A DNA stretch of 62,111 nt from NCBI GenBank assembly GCA_024761205.1, contig JAMASS010000030.1, forward strand, positions 1-62,111, read 5' to 3'. The notes under the pieces are model-generated. The model was not told where the DNA came from. It worked only from the letters and a program-made list of their open reading frames with translations, and did not search any database. Shown piece after piece: positions 1 to 10,654 of the stretch (position 1 is the stretch's first letter; every line of letters begins with the position of its first letter). Origin of the DNA: Limisphaerales bacterium (GTDB taxonomy: Bacteria > Verrucomicrobiota > Verrucomicrobiia > Limisphaerales > AAA164-E04). The position numbers were made by a program, and so were the translations under genes.

Positions 1-1
1 C

Positions 2-118
2 TCAGTCTCGGGTGTGCGGGCGTTTATGCAGGAAGCTGAAAAAAGATGGGCCGGTTTTCAGGATAAACTGAAACGCTTGAATCAGCGCGAGCAGCGGTCC
101 TTTAAGCGCGGAATATGA
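2..118 (+). CDS. 3' end of an unidentified gene (partial)
   Basis: An open frame enters from the left edge and stops at a TGA at 116-118, giving 38 residues. The visible tail is strongly charged (KRWAGFQDKL, LNQREQRSFKRG) and probably helical. No family can be named from this fragment. It is kept because the frame is open from the first base and the composition looks coding, unlike the sequence that follows. Confidence 0.4.
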   Translation, partial: SVSGVRAFMQEAEKRWAGFQDKLKRLNQREQRSFKRGI

Positions 119-318
119 GGGCGGAGAGCGATCAGCCACCCGCACGCGTCAGTCATTCGTCGGCCTTTCCTCAATGGCCCTTGATTACTGAGCGGCGGTC
201 AGACGGTCGTGTGGGGTGTGGTTCATCGCTTCCTTTGCCTTGCTGAGGCTAGGCGGGGACAGTAGTTGGGATTTGCCCGCTGATGTTTCCACGTGCTGGC
301 GGATCGATTTGTAAGTCC
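119..318. other. Intergenic, nothing recognised
   Basis: No credible coding sequence or RNA. It separates the partial left-edge gene from a nucleotidyltransferase relic on the minus strand. Confidence 0.4.
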
Positions 319-640
319 TTAGCCCCCGGCCATCTCACCGAGGTAGTTTAGGATTCCCAAGTCAGTCATTAGATAAGGATTTTTCAGACGGGAAACAAGC
401 TCTTGGATTAATGCCAACGGGTCCTTGTCTGGATTCCTACGACGGCGGCGGGTGGAGCAATCGGCAAGTGTGTCCCGTAAACGAAGGAGATTTTCCCAAC
501 TGAATCGAACGCGCACATTGATGTCCCGGGTGAGTATGGACGCACCATGGGCAACGGCCGCATGGCCCCAACTAATACGAATTCAACCCGACTCTGAAGG
601 CTTTGCCTTAGCTTGCCAAGATCGTTGATGGGGTGCCTTC
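319..640 (-). pseudogene. Decayed MNT/DUF6036-like nucleotidyltransferase
   Basis: Read on the minus strand, two frames join to give a typical small nucleotidyltransferase-like protein: first VEFVLVGG, then HAAVAHGASILTRDINVRV, then ENLLRLRDTLADC, and near the end SRLKNPYLMTDLGILNYLGE before a TAA. The LVGG-HAAVAHG-TRDIDV pattern is the usual core of this family. One frameshift lies near 565, between LVG and HAAV, and the expected second Asp of the DxD pair reads DIN. The 5' end is not preserved clearly; 640 is approximate. In intact relatives the gene is often part of toxin-antitoxin-like pairs, but no partner is visible here. Family assignment is from memory of conserved motifs. Confidence 0.6.
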
Positions 641-996
641 TGCGTCAGCCGCAACTCCTCTGCGAATCCGGCGTCAACGGCTGCCCGCCATTCCGGACCC
701 GGCCGGTTCGGTGGGGCGGCATCAGACGACAAGGAATCGGTTGGCTCGGCGCCCATGAGGGAAAACAAAGGGATTCTGGGATGTTTTATCAAAAACATCA
801 AACAAGCGAACGACGCTGTAGCGGCCGCCACGCTAAGGGCCTTGGCAACTATGGCGGCAGGTGCCTCGCCCCTTGCTAGGGGGCGCTGGGGCTGGCGGGG
901 GGAAGGTGCGCCACCTTGTGTTTAACGCGTGATATGGCAGCAGAGGCTGCGATTCTTGTCGCTCTAGGTCGAGAAATAGACAGGGATTGGAGTGGG
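641..996. other. Degenerate spacer between two minus-strand relics
   Basis: Short open frames exist on both strands but none has protein-like composition for long. A minus-strand stretch around 640-730 (GPEWRAAVDAGFAEELRL) reads like the end of a small protein that may once have preceded the nucleotidyltransferase, but it cannot be assigned. Confidence 0.3.
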
Positions 997-1564
997 TCAT
1001 GTCAAAATAGACATCTTTGAAGCTTGAGCAGAGATTCCGCCGATTGCGGTCACCACTAATCGTCGACCGAATGTTGCGATGGTTCGCTCCAGCTTCTTGA
1101 GTTTTTCCGGCCGCGAGGGATTGAGTCCGACGTTCATTGTTTTGCTGCAACTCCCTTGTTTCGGAGAGAAAATAGAGGGGGACGGTTGCTCCGTGATCGA
1201 TTTGGCCTGTTGAGTGATCAAAACTGGCGAGGCCGTTGGTGAGGACTACTAAGCGGATTTCGTCGGCGAAGAATTGGGGATTTTGTGTGAGCTCAATTTG
1301 GGTTTCCGGAGATCCGAAGCAGGCGAAGTCCTCTTCAGAGCGGATATATGCTCCAGATGTCAAACTCGTCCGGTTTTTTCGGAGCGTGAGGCGAATGAGG
1401 CAGATGAAATCGGGTCACAGGCAGACAATCTTTTTGGCTATGGATTGCATTTCTGAAGTTGTGGCTGCGACCTCCCGTGCTCTTTGACCTCCCACTAGCG
1501 GCATGGCGACAGGAGGATGTGGCATCAGGACTATGAGGGGAATTTTGGGTGCAGTTCGATTCAT
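997..1564 (-). pseudogene. Decayed MEMO1/LigB-like (AmmeMemoRadiSam B-type) gene
   Basis: From a possible ATG at 1564 (minus strand) the reading is MNRTAPKIPLIVLMPHPPVA, matching the start of MEMO-family proteins (GAxxMPHPPI), followed by a helix ending AKKIVCL. An in-frame TGA at 1415-1417 interrupts the expected LKPD sequence. The same frame continues through FACFGSPE and QIDHGATVPLYFLSE, the conserved DHG-x-x-VPLYF segment. A frameshift near 1160 then leads to PEKLKKLERTIATFGRRLVV and GGISAQ, where intact proteins have SGDLSH. The C-terminal part is missing. In intact genomes this family sits with AMMECR1 and a radical SAM protein; neither is present here. At least one nonsense mutation and one frameshift make this a pseudogene. 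Confidence 0.75.
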
Positions 1565-1859
1565 CGGGAGGTACAGTCTGAGTTTGACGCTTTGAGTGCG
1601 AGGATTCGAGAATCAGAGGGCGGGATGGTTAGGAATTTCAGTCTTTTTTCTGCCACTGTTTTGTGATTAGGTAGGTGTTCGCTATTGTTGCGGTGAGGCA
1701 CCTAAAAGGTCTTGCAGTGATTTCAACGATCTGAGGGGCCTTGGAATCTGTGCAAACGCAATGTAGACAGGTGTTGATTTCTCAGTAATGAGGCAGAAAG
1801 CCTTTGTGCTTGGGGAAGTGATCGATAATCTTCGGCGGTTTTGAAAGCAGAGTAGTGCT
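1565..1859. other. Upstream region of gltB
   Basis: About 295 bases with no gene. It must contain the gltB promoter, but I see no convincing -35/-10 pair, operator or riboswitch. The ribosome-binding site directly before gltB is weak (AAAGCAGAG, about 8 bases upstream of the ATG). Confidence 0.4.
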
Positions 1860-4800
1860 ATGTATCCGAGAATCAGCAACTCGCTGTATCATTCTAGTTT
1901 TGAGCACGACGCTTGTGGCGTGGGCTTTGTTGCCAATCAGAGCGGCAAGAAGGAAGGCCGCATATTGGAGTATGGCCTGCAGGCGCTTTGTAACTTGGCT
2001 CACCGTGGTGCGCTAGATGCGGATGCCAAAACCGGAGACGGTGCTGGGGTGCTTATCCAAATACCGCATGATTTTTTTCGGATGGAGGTGGATCGGTTGG
2101 GAGCTAAACTTGCTCAAGATACCGACCTTGGCATCGCGTTTGTATTTCTTCCCAAGGACAATGGTTACCAAATCAGCCACGGACAGCAGATCATGGAGGC
2201 TGCCTGTGAAAGGTTTGGGGTGCATTGTCTCGGGTGGCGTGATGTCCCTATCAATCCTCGTTGTCTGGGAGACAAGGCGCTCTCGACCGTTCCCGAGATG
2301 AAGCAGCTGCTGATGGCGCGGTCGAGGGATTGGGATGATGAAGAGTACGAGCGGCGTTTGTTTCTGGTGAGGAAGTTTGCCGGGATCAAGGCGCGAGAAG
2401 CGAGTATCACCGACTTCTATATCTGTTCCTGTTCGTCGCGGACGATTGTGTATAAGGGCCTCTTCAACGCTCCTCAGTTGGCGAAGTTCTTTTCGGATTT
2501 GGCGAGTCCCCTTTTCACAACCGCTTCAGTGGTCTTTCATCAGCGATACTCGACCAATACGTTTCCGACGTGGCGGCTGGCACATCCGTACCGGATGATG
2601 GCACATAATGGGGAGATCAATACTCTGCTGGGGAACAAGAACTGGACGCGTGCCCGTGAGCAGGAGATTACTTCAGAGGTTTGGGGAGAGAATATTGAAG
2701 TGCTGCGTCAGATCATTCAGCCGGAGATTTCAGATTCAGCGGCCCTCGATAATGCCTTGGAGATATTGCGGCTGAGCGGCCGGAGTGTGCTGCACAGCGC
2801 AATGATGCTGATGCCGGAGGCCTGGGAGAAGATGGACAACATGGATCCGGTCCTACGGGATTTCTATCTTTATCACGCTTGTCTGAATGAACCTTGGGAT
2901 GGTCCCGCGGCGGTCATTTTCAATGATGGTCGCTTTGTTGGTGCTTCCTTGGATAGAAATGGTCTCCGTCCCGCTCGTTATACGATTTATGAAGACGGCC
3001 TGGTTGTCATGGGTAGTGAGGCAGGGCTGGTTCGCTTGGATGAGTCCAAAGTGGTTCGGAAGGGACGACTGGGACCGGGTAAGATCATTGCGGTCGATAC
3101 CGAGGAGTGTCGATTCCTCGACAACGGTGAGGTCAAGCAGATCGTTTCCAATCAGCAGCCTTATGGCAAATGGTGTGCGGAGAAAATGTTCGTCTTGAGC
3201 GAGCATGCCAAGCCCCTTGAACCCTCTTCTCGGGCCGTGAATTTACTGGATTTGACCCTGCAACAGATCACCTTTGGTTGGGACACGGAAGAGCTCAGTG
3301 TGATCGTTAAGCCCATGGTGGTGGGAGGTGCCGAGGCGATTGGGTCAATGGGTGATGATACGCCGTTGGCCGTCTTGTCGAAGCGGCCGAAGTTGCTTTA
3401 CACCTATTTCAAACAGCTGTTCGCGCAGGTCACGAATCCAGCGATTGATAGTATTCGCGAGCGGATTGTCATGTCGCTAGCGACATCTGTGGGTCACCGG
3501 CGGTCGTGGCTGGAGGAGGGGGAAGAACACGCGAAGTTGATTCGGATCAATAGTCCGTTCCTTTTGGACTATGAACTCGCGACGCTTCGCGAAATGAACG
3601 AAGGAGAGTTTGCCTCCGAGGACATTTCCTGCCACTTCAGTCTTGAGGGCGGGGTGGCTGACCTCGATTCGGCGTTGGATAGAATCTGTCGACAAGCCTC
3701 GGAGGCGGTGGATGCAGGCAAAGCGGTCCTAATCCTTAGCGACAAGGATTCGAGTGCAGAGTTGGTTCCGATTCCGATGCTGCTGGCTGTCGGCGCGATT
3801 CATCACCATTTAATTCGAGAGCGCAAACGGCTCAGGGCGTCGATCATCTGCGAAACGGGCGAAGCTCGTGACGTGCATCAATTTGCTTGTTTGGTTGGAT
3901 TCGGGGCCTCGGCGATCAATCCTTATGTAGCGATTGATACCGTTCGACAGTGGCTGGAGGACGGCGAGCTGGATGATCTTACATTGGACAAGGCTCTAGC
4001 CAATTACCGAAACGCCATTGAAAGCGGCATGCTCAAGATCATGGCGAAAATGGGGATTTCCACCATAAGCAGCTATCGTGGGGCGCAGATATTTGAAGCT
4101 ATTGGACTTTCGGAGGGAGTGATGGATCGGTGTTTCTTTGGGACTCGGTCGCAGATCGGAGGGATTAGCCTGAGGCACATTGCCGAGGATGCGATTCGTC
4201 GGCATCAGCAGGCTTATGGCGATCCCGAGGCCGCGGCGCTAGAAGACGGGGGCAATTACAAGGTGCTCCCCGGGGGGCGTGGCGAGGTTCATGCCTTCAA
4301 CAAAAAGGTGGTGCAGAGGCTCCACAAGTTTCTCCACTCAGGCCAGCGGGCCGCCTTTCTTGAATACATGAAAACGGCGGATGAGCGAGATCCGGTCTCC
4401 ATTCGAGATCTCTTCGAACTCAAGCCAATGGACCCGGTGCCAATTGAGGAAGTGGAGCCTCTGGAAAATATTCGCGTTCGCTTTACCACCGCAGGGATGA
4501 GCATGGGCGCTTTGTCTCCGGAAGCGCACGAGTGTCTGGCGATCGCGATGAATCGCATCGGTGGTAAATCCAATTCCGGTGAAGGTGGTGAGGATGCGGA
4601 GCGCTACAATGTGCGTGAGAATGGAGACAATCCCTGCTCGGCCATCAAGCAGGTGGCCTCCGGGCGTTTTGGGGTGACTCCTGAATACTTGGCGAGTGCT
4701 CAAGAGATCGAGATCAAGATCGCGCAGGGCGCCAAGCCTGGTGAGGGGGGACAGTTGCCGGGGCATAAGGTTTCGGTAATGATCGCAAAGTTGCGGCATT

Positions 4801-6413
4801 CGACGCCGGGTGTGCCGCTTATTTCACCGCCACCGCATCATGATATCTACAGCATCGAAGATCTGGCGCAGCTCATCTATGATCTCAAGCAGGTGAACCC
4901 GAGGGCGAAGGTTTGTGTGAAACTAGTGGCGTGTGCGGGGGTCGGAACCGTTGCCGCCGGCGTCGCTAAAGCTTACGCGGATGTCGTGTTAATCAGCGGT
5001 CATGACGGGGGCACGGGTGCGTCGCCGCAGAGTTCTATTAAGCATACGGGTGTGCCCTTTGAGTTTGGGGTTGCTGAAGCGCAGCAGACGTTGATGCTCA
5101 ATGACCTGCGGTCACGCGTGGTCTTGCGCACTGACGGCGGGATCAAGACGGGATTGGACATCGTGATGGCGGCAATCTTGGGGGCGGAGGAGTTTAACTT
5201 CGGTACGGCCGCCTTGATCGCCGCTGGGTGTGCGATGTTCCGGGTTTGTCATCTGAACACCTGTCCTGTAGGCGTGGCGACACAGAAAGAAGAACTTCGG
5301 CTCAAGTTTCGAGGCAAGGCGGAGAATGTGATGGCCTTTTTTGATGGCGTTGCAGAGGAGGTTCGCGAATTGATGGCGTCCCTGGGAATCCGGCATTTTG
5401 ATGATTTGGTGGGACGGACTGATCTTCTCGTTGTCAAGAGCCTAGACAAATTCCCGGAGGAACTGCGCGATAAGATCAGCACGCTGAAATTGGATAAGCT
5501 GCTCTATCAGGTGGATCCGACTGGAGTTTCTCCGCGGATCCATACGCGTGAACGGAATGAGCGCTTTGGTGATAGCAGCCTTGATGATCAGATCATCAAT
5601 GATGCAAAGAAGGCATTGAATGGCAAGGGGAAGGTAATGCTCAGTTACCGGGTCTCCAATGGCCGGCGTAATATTGGCACCAAGGTTTCCGGACTGATCG
5701 GTTATACTTATGGCGACAAGGGACTGGAGGAGGGGGCCATTGATTTGACGCTGCATGGCAGTGCCGGACAAGGGTTGGCGACTTTTTTGGCTGCCGGAAT
5801 TCGAATCAAACTTTTTGGTGAGGCGAACGACTACGTGGCGAAGGGGATGAGCGGGGGGGAAGTGATCATTCGGCCGCCGGAGAATTGTGGGTTTGCTTGG
5901 TCGGAGAATATCATCATTGGAAATACCGTGATGTATGGAGCGACTGGGGGGCGATTGTTTGCTGCCGGCAAGGCCGGAGAACGATTTTGCGTGCGAAACT
6001 CGGGTGGTACGGCGGTGGTCGAGGGGGTGGGTGATCACGGGTGTGAGTACATGACGGGCGGAATCGTGGTGATCTTGGGAAGCACGGGAAGAAACTTCGG
6101 CGCCGGTATGAGCGGCGGGACCGCCTACGTGTATGACGTCAATGATACCTTTCCCAACTGCTACAACTCGTCGATGGTGAATCTCGAGCGACTGGATGAC
6201 AATGAGGAGATCAATCGGCTCCAGGGGCTGATCTTTGCTCACCTGGAGGCAACAGAGTCGCTGAGGGCAAGCAAGATTCTCAAGGATTGGGAGGGGGCGA
6301 TGGTGAAATTTTGGCGAGTGGTTCCGGAACCGCCAGCAGCCAAACCCGCTTCGAAACCAGTGCATGAACTTTCGAAAGAGAAACCAGAAGCACCCCCAGA
6401 AGGTTCCTTTTAG
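1860..6413 (+). CDS. gltB: Glutamate synthase (GOGAT) large subunit
   Basis: Cytosolic GOGAT alpha subunit (1517 residues, normal length). It takes ammonia from glutamine and transfers it to 2-oxoglutarate to give glutamate, working with a small subunit (GltD) that is not encoded nearby. Domains in order: class II glutamine amidotransferase (residues about 19-430) with the nucleophile Cys19 in ACGVGF, preceded by an 18-residue propeptide that should be removed; a central domain; the FMN-binding synthase domain (about 850-1220); and the C-terminal beta-helix (about 1260-1500). The 3Fe-4S cluster cysteines are visible as Cys1124, Cys1130 and Cys1135. The start is fixed by the position of the nucleophile. 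The reading frame is uninterrupted, in contrast to the relics on either side. It ends in a proline/lysine-rich tail. Confidence 0.97.
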   Translation: MYPRISNSLYHSSFEHDACGVGFVANQSGKKEGRILEYGLQALCNLAHRGALDADAKTGDGAGVLIQIPHDFFRMEVDRLGAKLAQDTDLGIAFVFLPKDNGYQISHGQQIMEAACERFGVHCLGWRDVPINPRCLGDKALSTVPEMKQLLMARSRDWDDEEYERRLFLVRKFAGIKAREASITDFYICSCSSRTIVYKGLFNAPQLAKFFSDLASPLFTTASVVFHQRYSTNTFPTWRLAHPYRMMAHNGEINTLLGNKNWTRAREQEITSEVWGENIEVLRQIIQPEISDSAALDNALEILRLSGRSVLHSAMMLMPEAWEKMDNMDPVLRDFYLYHACLNEPWDGPAAVIFNDGRFVGASLDRNGLRPARYTIYEDGLVVMGSEAGLVRLDESKVVRKGRLGPGKIIAVDTEECRFLDNGEVKQIVSNQQPYGKWCAEKMFVLSEHAKPLEPSSRAVNLLDLTLQQITFGWDTEELSVIVKPMVVGGAEAIGSMGDDTPLAVLSKRPKLLYTYFKQLFAQVTNPAIDSIRERIVMSLATSVGHRRSWLEEGEEHAKLIRINSPFLLDYELATLREMNEGEFASEDISCHFSLEGGVADLDSALDRICRQASEAVDAGKAVLILSDKDSSAELVPIPMLLAVGAIHHHLIRERKRLRASIICETGEARDVHQFACLVGFGASAINPYVAIDTVRQWLEDGELDDLTLDKALANYRNAIESGMLKIMAKMGISTISSYRGAQIFEAIGLSEGVMDRCFFGTRSQIGGISLRHIAEDAIRRHQQAYGDPEAAALEDGGNYKVLPGGRGEVHAFNKKVVQRLHKFLHSGQRAAFLEYMKTADERDPVSIRDLFELKPMDPVPIEEVEPLENIRVRFTTAGMSMGALSPEAHECLAIAMNRIGGKSNSGEGGEDAERYNVRENGDNPCSAIKQVASGRFGVTPEYLASAQEIEIKIAQGAKPGEGGQLPGHKVSVMIAKLRHSTPGVPLISPPPHHDIYSIEDLAQLIYDLKQVNPRAKVCVKLVACAGVGTVAAGVAKAYADVVLISGHDGGTGASPQSSIKHTGVPFEFGVAEAQQTLMLNDLRSRVVLRTDGGIKTGLDIVMAAILGAEEFNFGTAALIAAGCAMFRVCHLNTCPVGVATQKEELRLKFRGKAENVMAFFDGVAEEVRELMASLGIRHFDDLVGRTDLLVVKSLDKFPEELRDKISTLKLDKLLYQVDPTGVSPRIHTRERNERFGDSSLDDQIINDAKKALNGKGKVMLSYRVSNGRRNIGTKVSGLIGYTYGDKGLEEGAIDLTLHGSAGQGLATFLAAGIRIKLFGEANDYVAKGMSGGEVIIRPPENCGFAWSENIIIGNTVMYGATGGRLFAAGKAGERFCVRNSGGTAVVEGVGDHGCEYMTGGIVVILGSTGRNFGAGMSGGTAYVYDVNDTFPNCYNSSMVNLERLDDNEEINRLQGLIFAHLEATESLRASKILKDWEGAMVKFWRVVPEPPAAKPASKPVHELSKEKPEAPPEGSF

Positions 6414-6494
6414 GCGATCAAAGTTTCTGAAAATTCCTTCCTAGGCGCCCTTGACGAGAATGAGTCGTGAGGGAGAAGGAAGGCTTCTTACATC

Positions 6495-6887
6495 ATGCAA
6501 TTAACTCGTCAGCTTGCGCTTTTTCTTGGCAATGAACCGGGGGCTTTGGCCCGGATGTGCCGTGCACTGGCCGATGCCAAGATCAATCTTTCCGCACTCT
6601 CGGTCGGGGACACGGTGGACCATTGTGTGGTTCGAGTGGTTACGAGTGATTGGCAACAGACCAAGCGGGTGTTTGAGGAGCACAATGCGGTGGTGGTTGA
6701 GACGGAAGTGCTCATGATCGAGGGGAGCAATCATCCGGGGTCCTTGGCGGCCATCGCAGAAAAACTGGCGGTGGCGAAGATCAATATTGATTACGCCTAC
6801 TTTGCTACCGGTCCCGATGCGAAGAAGGGGTTGTTGATCTTGCGGACGTCGAATTCTCGAAAAGCCATGAAGGTTTTGAATTCTTAG
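6495..6887 (+). CDS. Tandem ACT-domain protein
   Basis: A 130-residue protein made of two ACT domains (about residues 1-65 and 67-130). Each has the usual start, NEPGALARMCRALADAKINL in the first and NHPGSLAAIAEKLAVAKINI in the second. ACT domains bind small ligands, usually amino acids, and regulate the enzyme they belong to or interact with. No catalytic domain is present, so this is a stand-alone regulator or sensor. It lies 81 bases after gltB on the same strand with a purine-rich ribosome-binding region (GAGGGAGAAGGAAGG), so control of nitrogen or glutamate metabolism is a reasonable guess from position only. It is not ilvN: it lacks the C-terminal domain of the acetolactate synthase small subunit. 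Confidence 0.88.
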   Translation: MQLTRQLALFLGNEPGALARMCRALADAKINLSALSVGDTVDHCVVRVVTSDWQQTKRVFEEHNAVVVETEVLMIEGSNHPGSLAAIAEKLAVAKINIDYAYFATGPDAKKGLLILRTSNSRKAMKVLNS

Positions 6888-6929
6888 GCCGGAAAATCAG
6901 CAAGTGAAGATAAATGACGCCGAGAAGCA

Positions 6930-7425
6930 ATGATTACCGATATTTTTTGATTAGACGGGAAGGTAGCCCTAAGCACCGGTGGGTCCAAGGGCTGGGTTTG
7001 GCAATGCTAATGCTTTGGCGAGTGTGGGCGCCGATATGATTGTGAGCAAGTCGTCACAGGAATGAGAGGCGGCGGCGGTTGAGGTCGTTTCCAAACATGG
7101 GTGCCGGGCTCTTGGCGGACAGGCGGATGCCACGAAGCTGGCCGAGGTCAAGGATTTCGTGGAGCGGGTGGTTGCCGAGGTGGAGAGTGTTGACATTCTG
7201 TATTACCAATGCAGGAGTGAATGTCGGTTGCCAACGACTGAGTTGCTGCTGGGTGAGTGACAGAGGGTGCTCGATATCAATCTGACTGGACTGTTTCTCT
7301 GTGCTCAAACGGTGATTCTCGAAAAATCCCGATGGGGCGATGGGTGAGATGAATGAGTTCGACGGAGCCGCGATCTTTCTGGCTTCCGAATCATCCAGTT
7401 TTATGAGGGGAACAACCCTGACCGT
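6930..7425 (+). pseudogene. Decayed short-chain dehydrogenase/reductase
   Basis: Starts ATG-ATT-ACC-GAT and runs through DGKVAL-STGGSKG (the TGxxxGxG nucleotide-binding loop), then in shifted frames GGQADATKLAEVKDFVERVV, VDILYYQCRS (a corrupted VDILVNNAG), VLDINLTGLFLCAQTV, and finally GEMNEFDGAAIFLASESSSF and GTTLTV, the usual SDR C-terminus. An early in-frame TGA follows MITDIF. Several frameshifts occur, and the segment holding the catalytic Ser and YxxxK is deleted: sequence jumps from CAQTV to the C-terminal part. No product can be made. It converges with, and touches, the minus-strand Ig-domain relic. Confidence 0.85.
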
Positions 7426-10400
7426 TAAGACTCGGAAGTATTTCTCAAATGCGCCGAGGTCAAACTGCGCGTGGCTGAACGGAAAGTTACCATTCTCGTC
7501 GGCCTGTCCGGTAACCACTGTTGCCCAGGTCGTCAGAATGGCCGTTACACTGAAACGGTACTCGGTGATGGCTTCGCCTCTGGTGCTGAGATCACCCGAA
7601 GAGATGATTTCAATATCGATAGGGAGATTTATGGCATAGGCCAATTGAATGACGCCAGTTGCGGCATCCACTCCGTCAATGGAGTAGTAGATCGTATCAG
7701 ACGTCACATCAAAAGACACTAAGCTGCCTTGACCATCAATGCCGCTATCATTACCGCAAGCGACTTCGGTAAGGATTGAGAAGTCCGATCTTGTCGGCTG
7801 TGTAAATGGCTATGACCGTGTCAAAATCGCTGTCGTCATTACTCATGGCAACGGTCCCATCTATCGGCGTTTGTGGTAGGCAAACCACTAGGGGGTGCAC
7901 CCGGAACGCCGCAATGATCGGGCTCGTTGATTTCTTTTGCTGCGTCGAAGGTGCTAACACATCTGAGTGTCGGAAAATCCTGTTGCCAGTGAAGTTACCA
8001 GCGGAATCGGGCGTCGTCGTTGCTGTGCCAGAGGTTGAGCGTTCGCCGGGCCGAAGGAAAAATATATCCGCGAACTTGTTGACAACCAAAACCTTACACA
8101 CGTCAGCCGCGTTGACCGCCTGTTTGGTGTGGTTAATCTTAAGCGGGCGCTTTCACTGATGACTTCAATGTCACCGAACATGGACTGCATGGCGGTATTT
8201 TCCGACATTAAGGGGCGACTGACGTTTTCGATAGTGATGCTGGGGCCGGCCTCATCTGGAATGAGTTCTCCATTACGGAACCATTGGAGTGCCACATCGG
8301 GAGGCCTAGGGCCACGGAATTGGGCGATGAATTGGGCTGTGCCGCCTGGCACGGTGATGATTTCTGTTGGGACGATGCCAAAGCGGTGCACGTCTCGGGC
8401 ATTCGCTCGGTCTAGGGACCAAGTGAGCAAAGCAGTCCCTTCGTGTTGGTTGAATCCGTCAAGGGTGATGATGCACTCTTGATCGGCCTCCGCTCTGAAT
8501 TGGAGCGAACTAGTTAAGAGACCCACCATGATCTTCGTCACTGGCGACGTCGGCCAAATTGGACGACTCCGTGTCGGTATAAACCGCTAGCAAGGTATCG
8601 AAGTTGGCACCTACGGTGGACACCGTGAACAACCCCGAGCTCCTGCAACGTAGGAGAAACAAACCGAATGATCCCCCCGTTTACCGGTGTGCAAGAGTTC
8701 ACTAGGTTTGCGGGGTGCGTCCACAGTGGACACCCGGATTTGGCCCGACTCACCGTCTAAGAAAACTCAATCTGCAAAATTATCGCCGGCAAAGATCGCC
8801 TGCATGTTGAGATCAATAGGGATCAGGAAGCTGCTGGTTCAGCCAACAGGATTTCCGAAGGCCAACTCATAACTGCCTGCATTTCGGGGACCAAAATCCT
8901 TGATGCCCAATGTCGCCTCCCTCACCTCGGGGAGAGGCTGGCCGTTTTGGCCGCATTGGATTCTGAAAGGTTCTCTCCTTGTGGTCCCGGCTGTGAGCGT
9001 CACGGTGTCACCCTGCGATGCTGTTTGATCTTCCGAAAAGGAGATAATACTGGGGAGGATATCGGTGACTCGAACTTCCACTGGATTTGGGGCTGTGACC
9101 ACGGCCTCCCGTTTGATCCGTTCGGGTGGTGATGAGGATGGGATTCAGGATGTCGACCTCCCCGATGATTCGAAAGGGAGGGTTTTGGCGGTGGCGATGA
9201 CCCGATTGCCGACCAGAAACTCGACGTTGGCGACTGGTCTCTCCGCGTCTGCAGCGGTTGCGACAATGGTTACTTCTTGGCCGAGTCCGAACCTATCGCC
9301 TGGCTGAGGCTGATCAATTCGGACCACCGGCAAGGTGTTTCTAGACAGCGGCGTGACTTGTTGTTTGATGGTCACGATTTGAGTTTCGTCGCCCATTGTG
9401 TCTCCGGTTGGCATGGGATGGGTTTGGAACGCCCGTAAAGATTGGATCCCCTCGGGGGCGATCCCCACCGCAGCAAAGGTCTCAAAGACGCGATCAGTCT
9501 CGTTGAGGTTGAAGCCAAAACTCCAAACGATTGTTCCATTGGTGTTGACTCTAAGGACGGCAAAATCAGAGCCGAATTGTTGCGCAAATCGACCACCGGT
9601 GATGATCATGCCGCACCCTGTCATTAGCGCGATGTCTTCGGCACGATCTGATCTCCTAGGCGACTTGCCGCGGAAAGAATCTGGGACCGGGCAATGGATT
9701 CCGTTAGTATCAATCTTGATAAACATGACTTCGGAACCAAGGGCGTTCGGATATGAGTTTCGGCGATGAGAATGGCGTTCGCCGAATCGACGGCCGTGCC
9801 CACAGGCATGTCATCGATACGACTGCGGCTCGTCTCGGTCGTTGTGAATTGTTTGCCGTCGCTGGCGCTGTAGCAAGTCGCGGCGAAATCGAACCCGGTG
9901 GCGGCATCGTTTCGTTGCCTCTCACTTGTCTTGCGCCGGTTCCAGACCTCTTGACCCGCGCGATTGTAGAGGATGGTCGCGATATCATTGCCGGAACCAT
10001 CCGCAGAAAAAGTAGTAGCGACAACCGCATTCCCTGCTCCGTCAACATCGATCCCAGCGGCGATGTCCCACCTACGCCATTGAACAGACTGCCCCATTGC
10101 TGTTCACCGGACGGGATTAAACGAAAGGTGAAAATATCGCGATTCTGCCGGGGCAGCGCAGTAATGGTGATCAGAATACCGCCTTTGTTATCGAGAGCGA
10201 AGCCGACGATTTCCGAGCCACGAACATCATTAGACTGAAATGTTTTATGTTGTTGGAGCGCGTTCCGCCTCCCTCGTTACTGACGGCTAAGAAGTAGGAG
10301 CCGACTTTTTGCGCGTCTGTCCTTTAGATTGTGATGGATGCCTGATTTTGATCTGGAAGGGGAGAGCCGTTAAAGAACCATTGATATCGCAATTGCCCCT

Positions 10401-10654
10401 CTCCTTGAGTGACGACCAAAAGGGTCACATTCGAGCTTGGCGGCACGATGTTGTTACCGGTCTGGTTGATAATCTGGGGAGGCGGAATCGACATCGAGCC
10501 TTGCATTGGCCCGGGATCAGGATTTGGCCTCGGCATGAGTTCGGTATCCCGGGCATGTTTGCGCGGCCAACCTTTAGACCCCAACGGACGAACCAGGCAG
10601 GGCAAAGAGCCCCGTTGCCAAAATAAGTAGGACTGAAAGCCAACACGTTTTCAT
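7426..10654 (-). pseudogene. Decayed large secreted multi-Ig-domain protein
   Basis: The minus strand holds about 3.2 kb of broken coding sequence. A plausible start at 10654 encodes a signal peptide (MKTCWLSVLLILATGLFALP) that runs into a stop soon after. Downstream, in alternating frames, are Ig-like segments (RYQWFFNGSPLPDQNQASIT near 10350; VALQWFRNGELIPDEAG near 8270; NAGSYELAFGNP near 8850), a bacterial Ig-like segment (VEFLVGNRVIATAKTLPFE near 9200), and repeated NTNG/AGNA-type blade-like motifs around 9500-10050 resembling propeller repeats. Such giant exported proteins are common in Verrucomicrobiota. At least eight frame changes and many stops make it non-functional. Exact ends are estimates. 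Confidence 0.8.

Noticed and set aside
5442-6365. A 307-codon open frame on the minus strand inside gltB
   Set aside because: It is antisense to the conserved C-terminal beta-helix of GOGAT, has no recognisable motif and is explained by the codon bias of gltB.
6495-6887. ACT protein as the missing acetolactate synthase small subunit
   Set aside because: It has two ACT domains and no ALS small-subunit C-terminal domain, and it lies 7 kb from ilvB next to gltB.
9398-9769. Plus-strand open frames across 7.4-10.6 kb
   Set aside because: The minus strand carries recognisable Ig-like and propeller-like segments in this stretch; the plus-strand frames are antisense to these.
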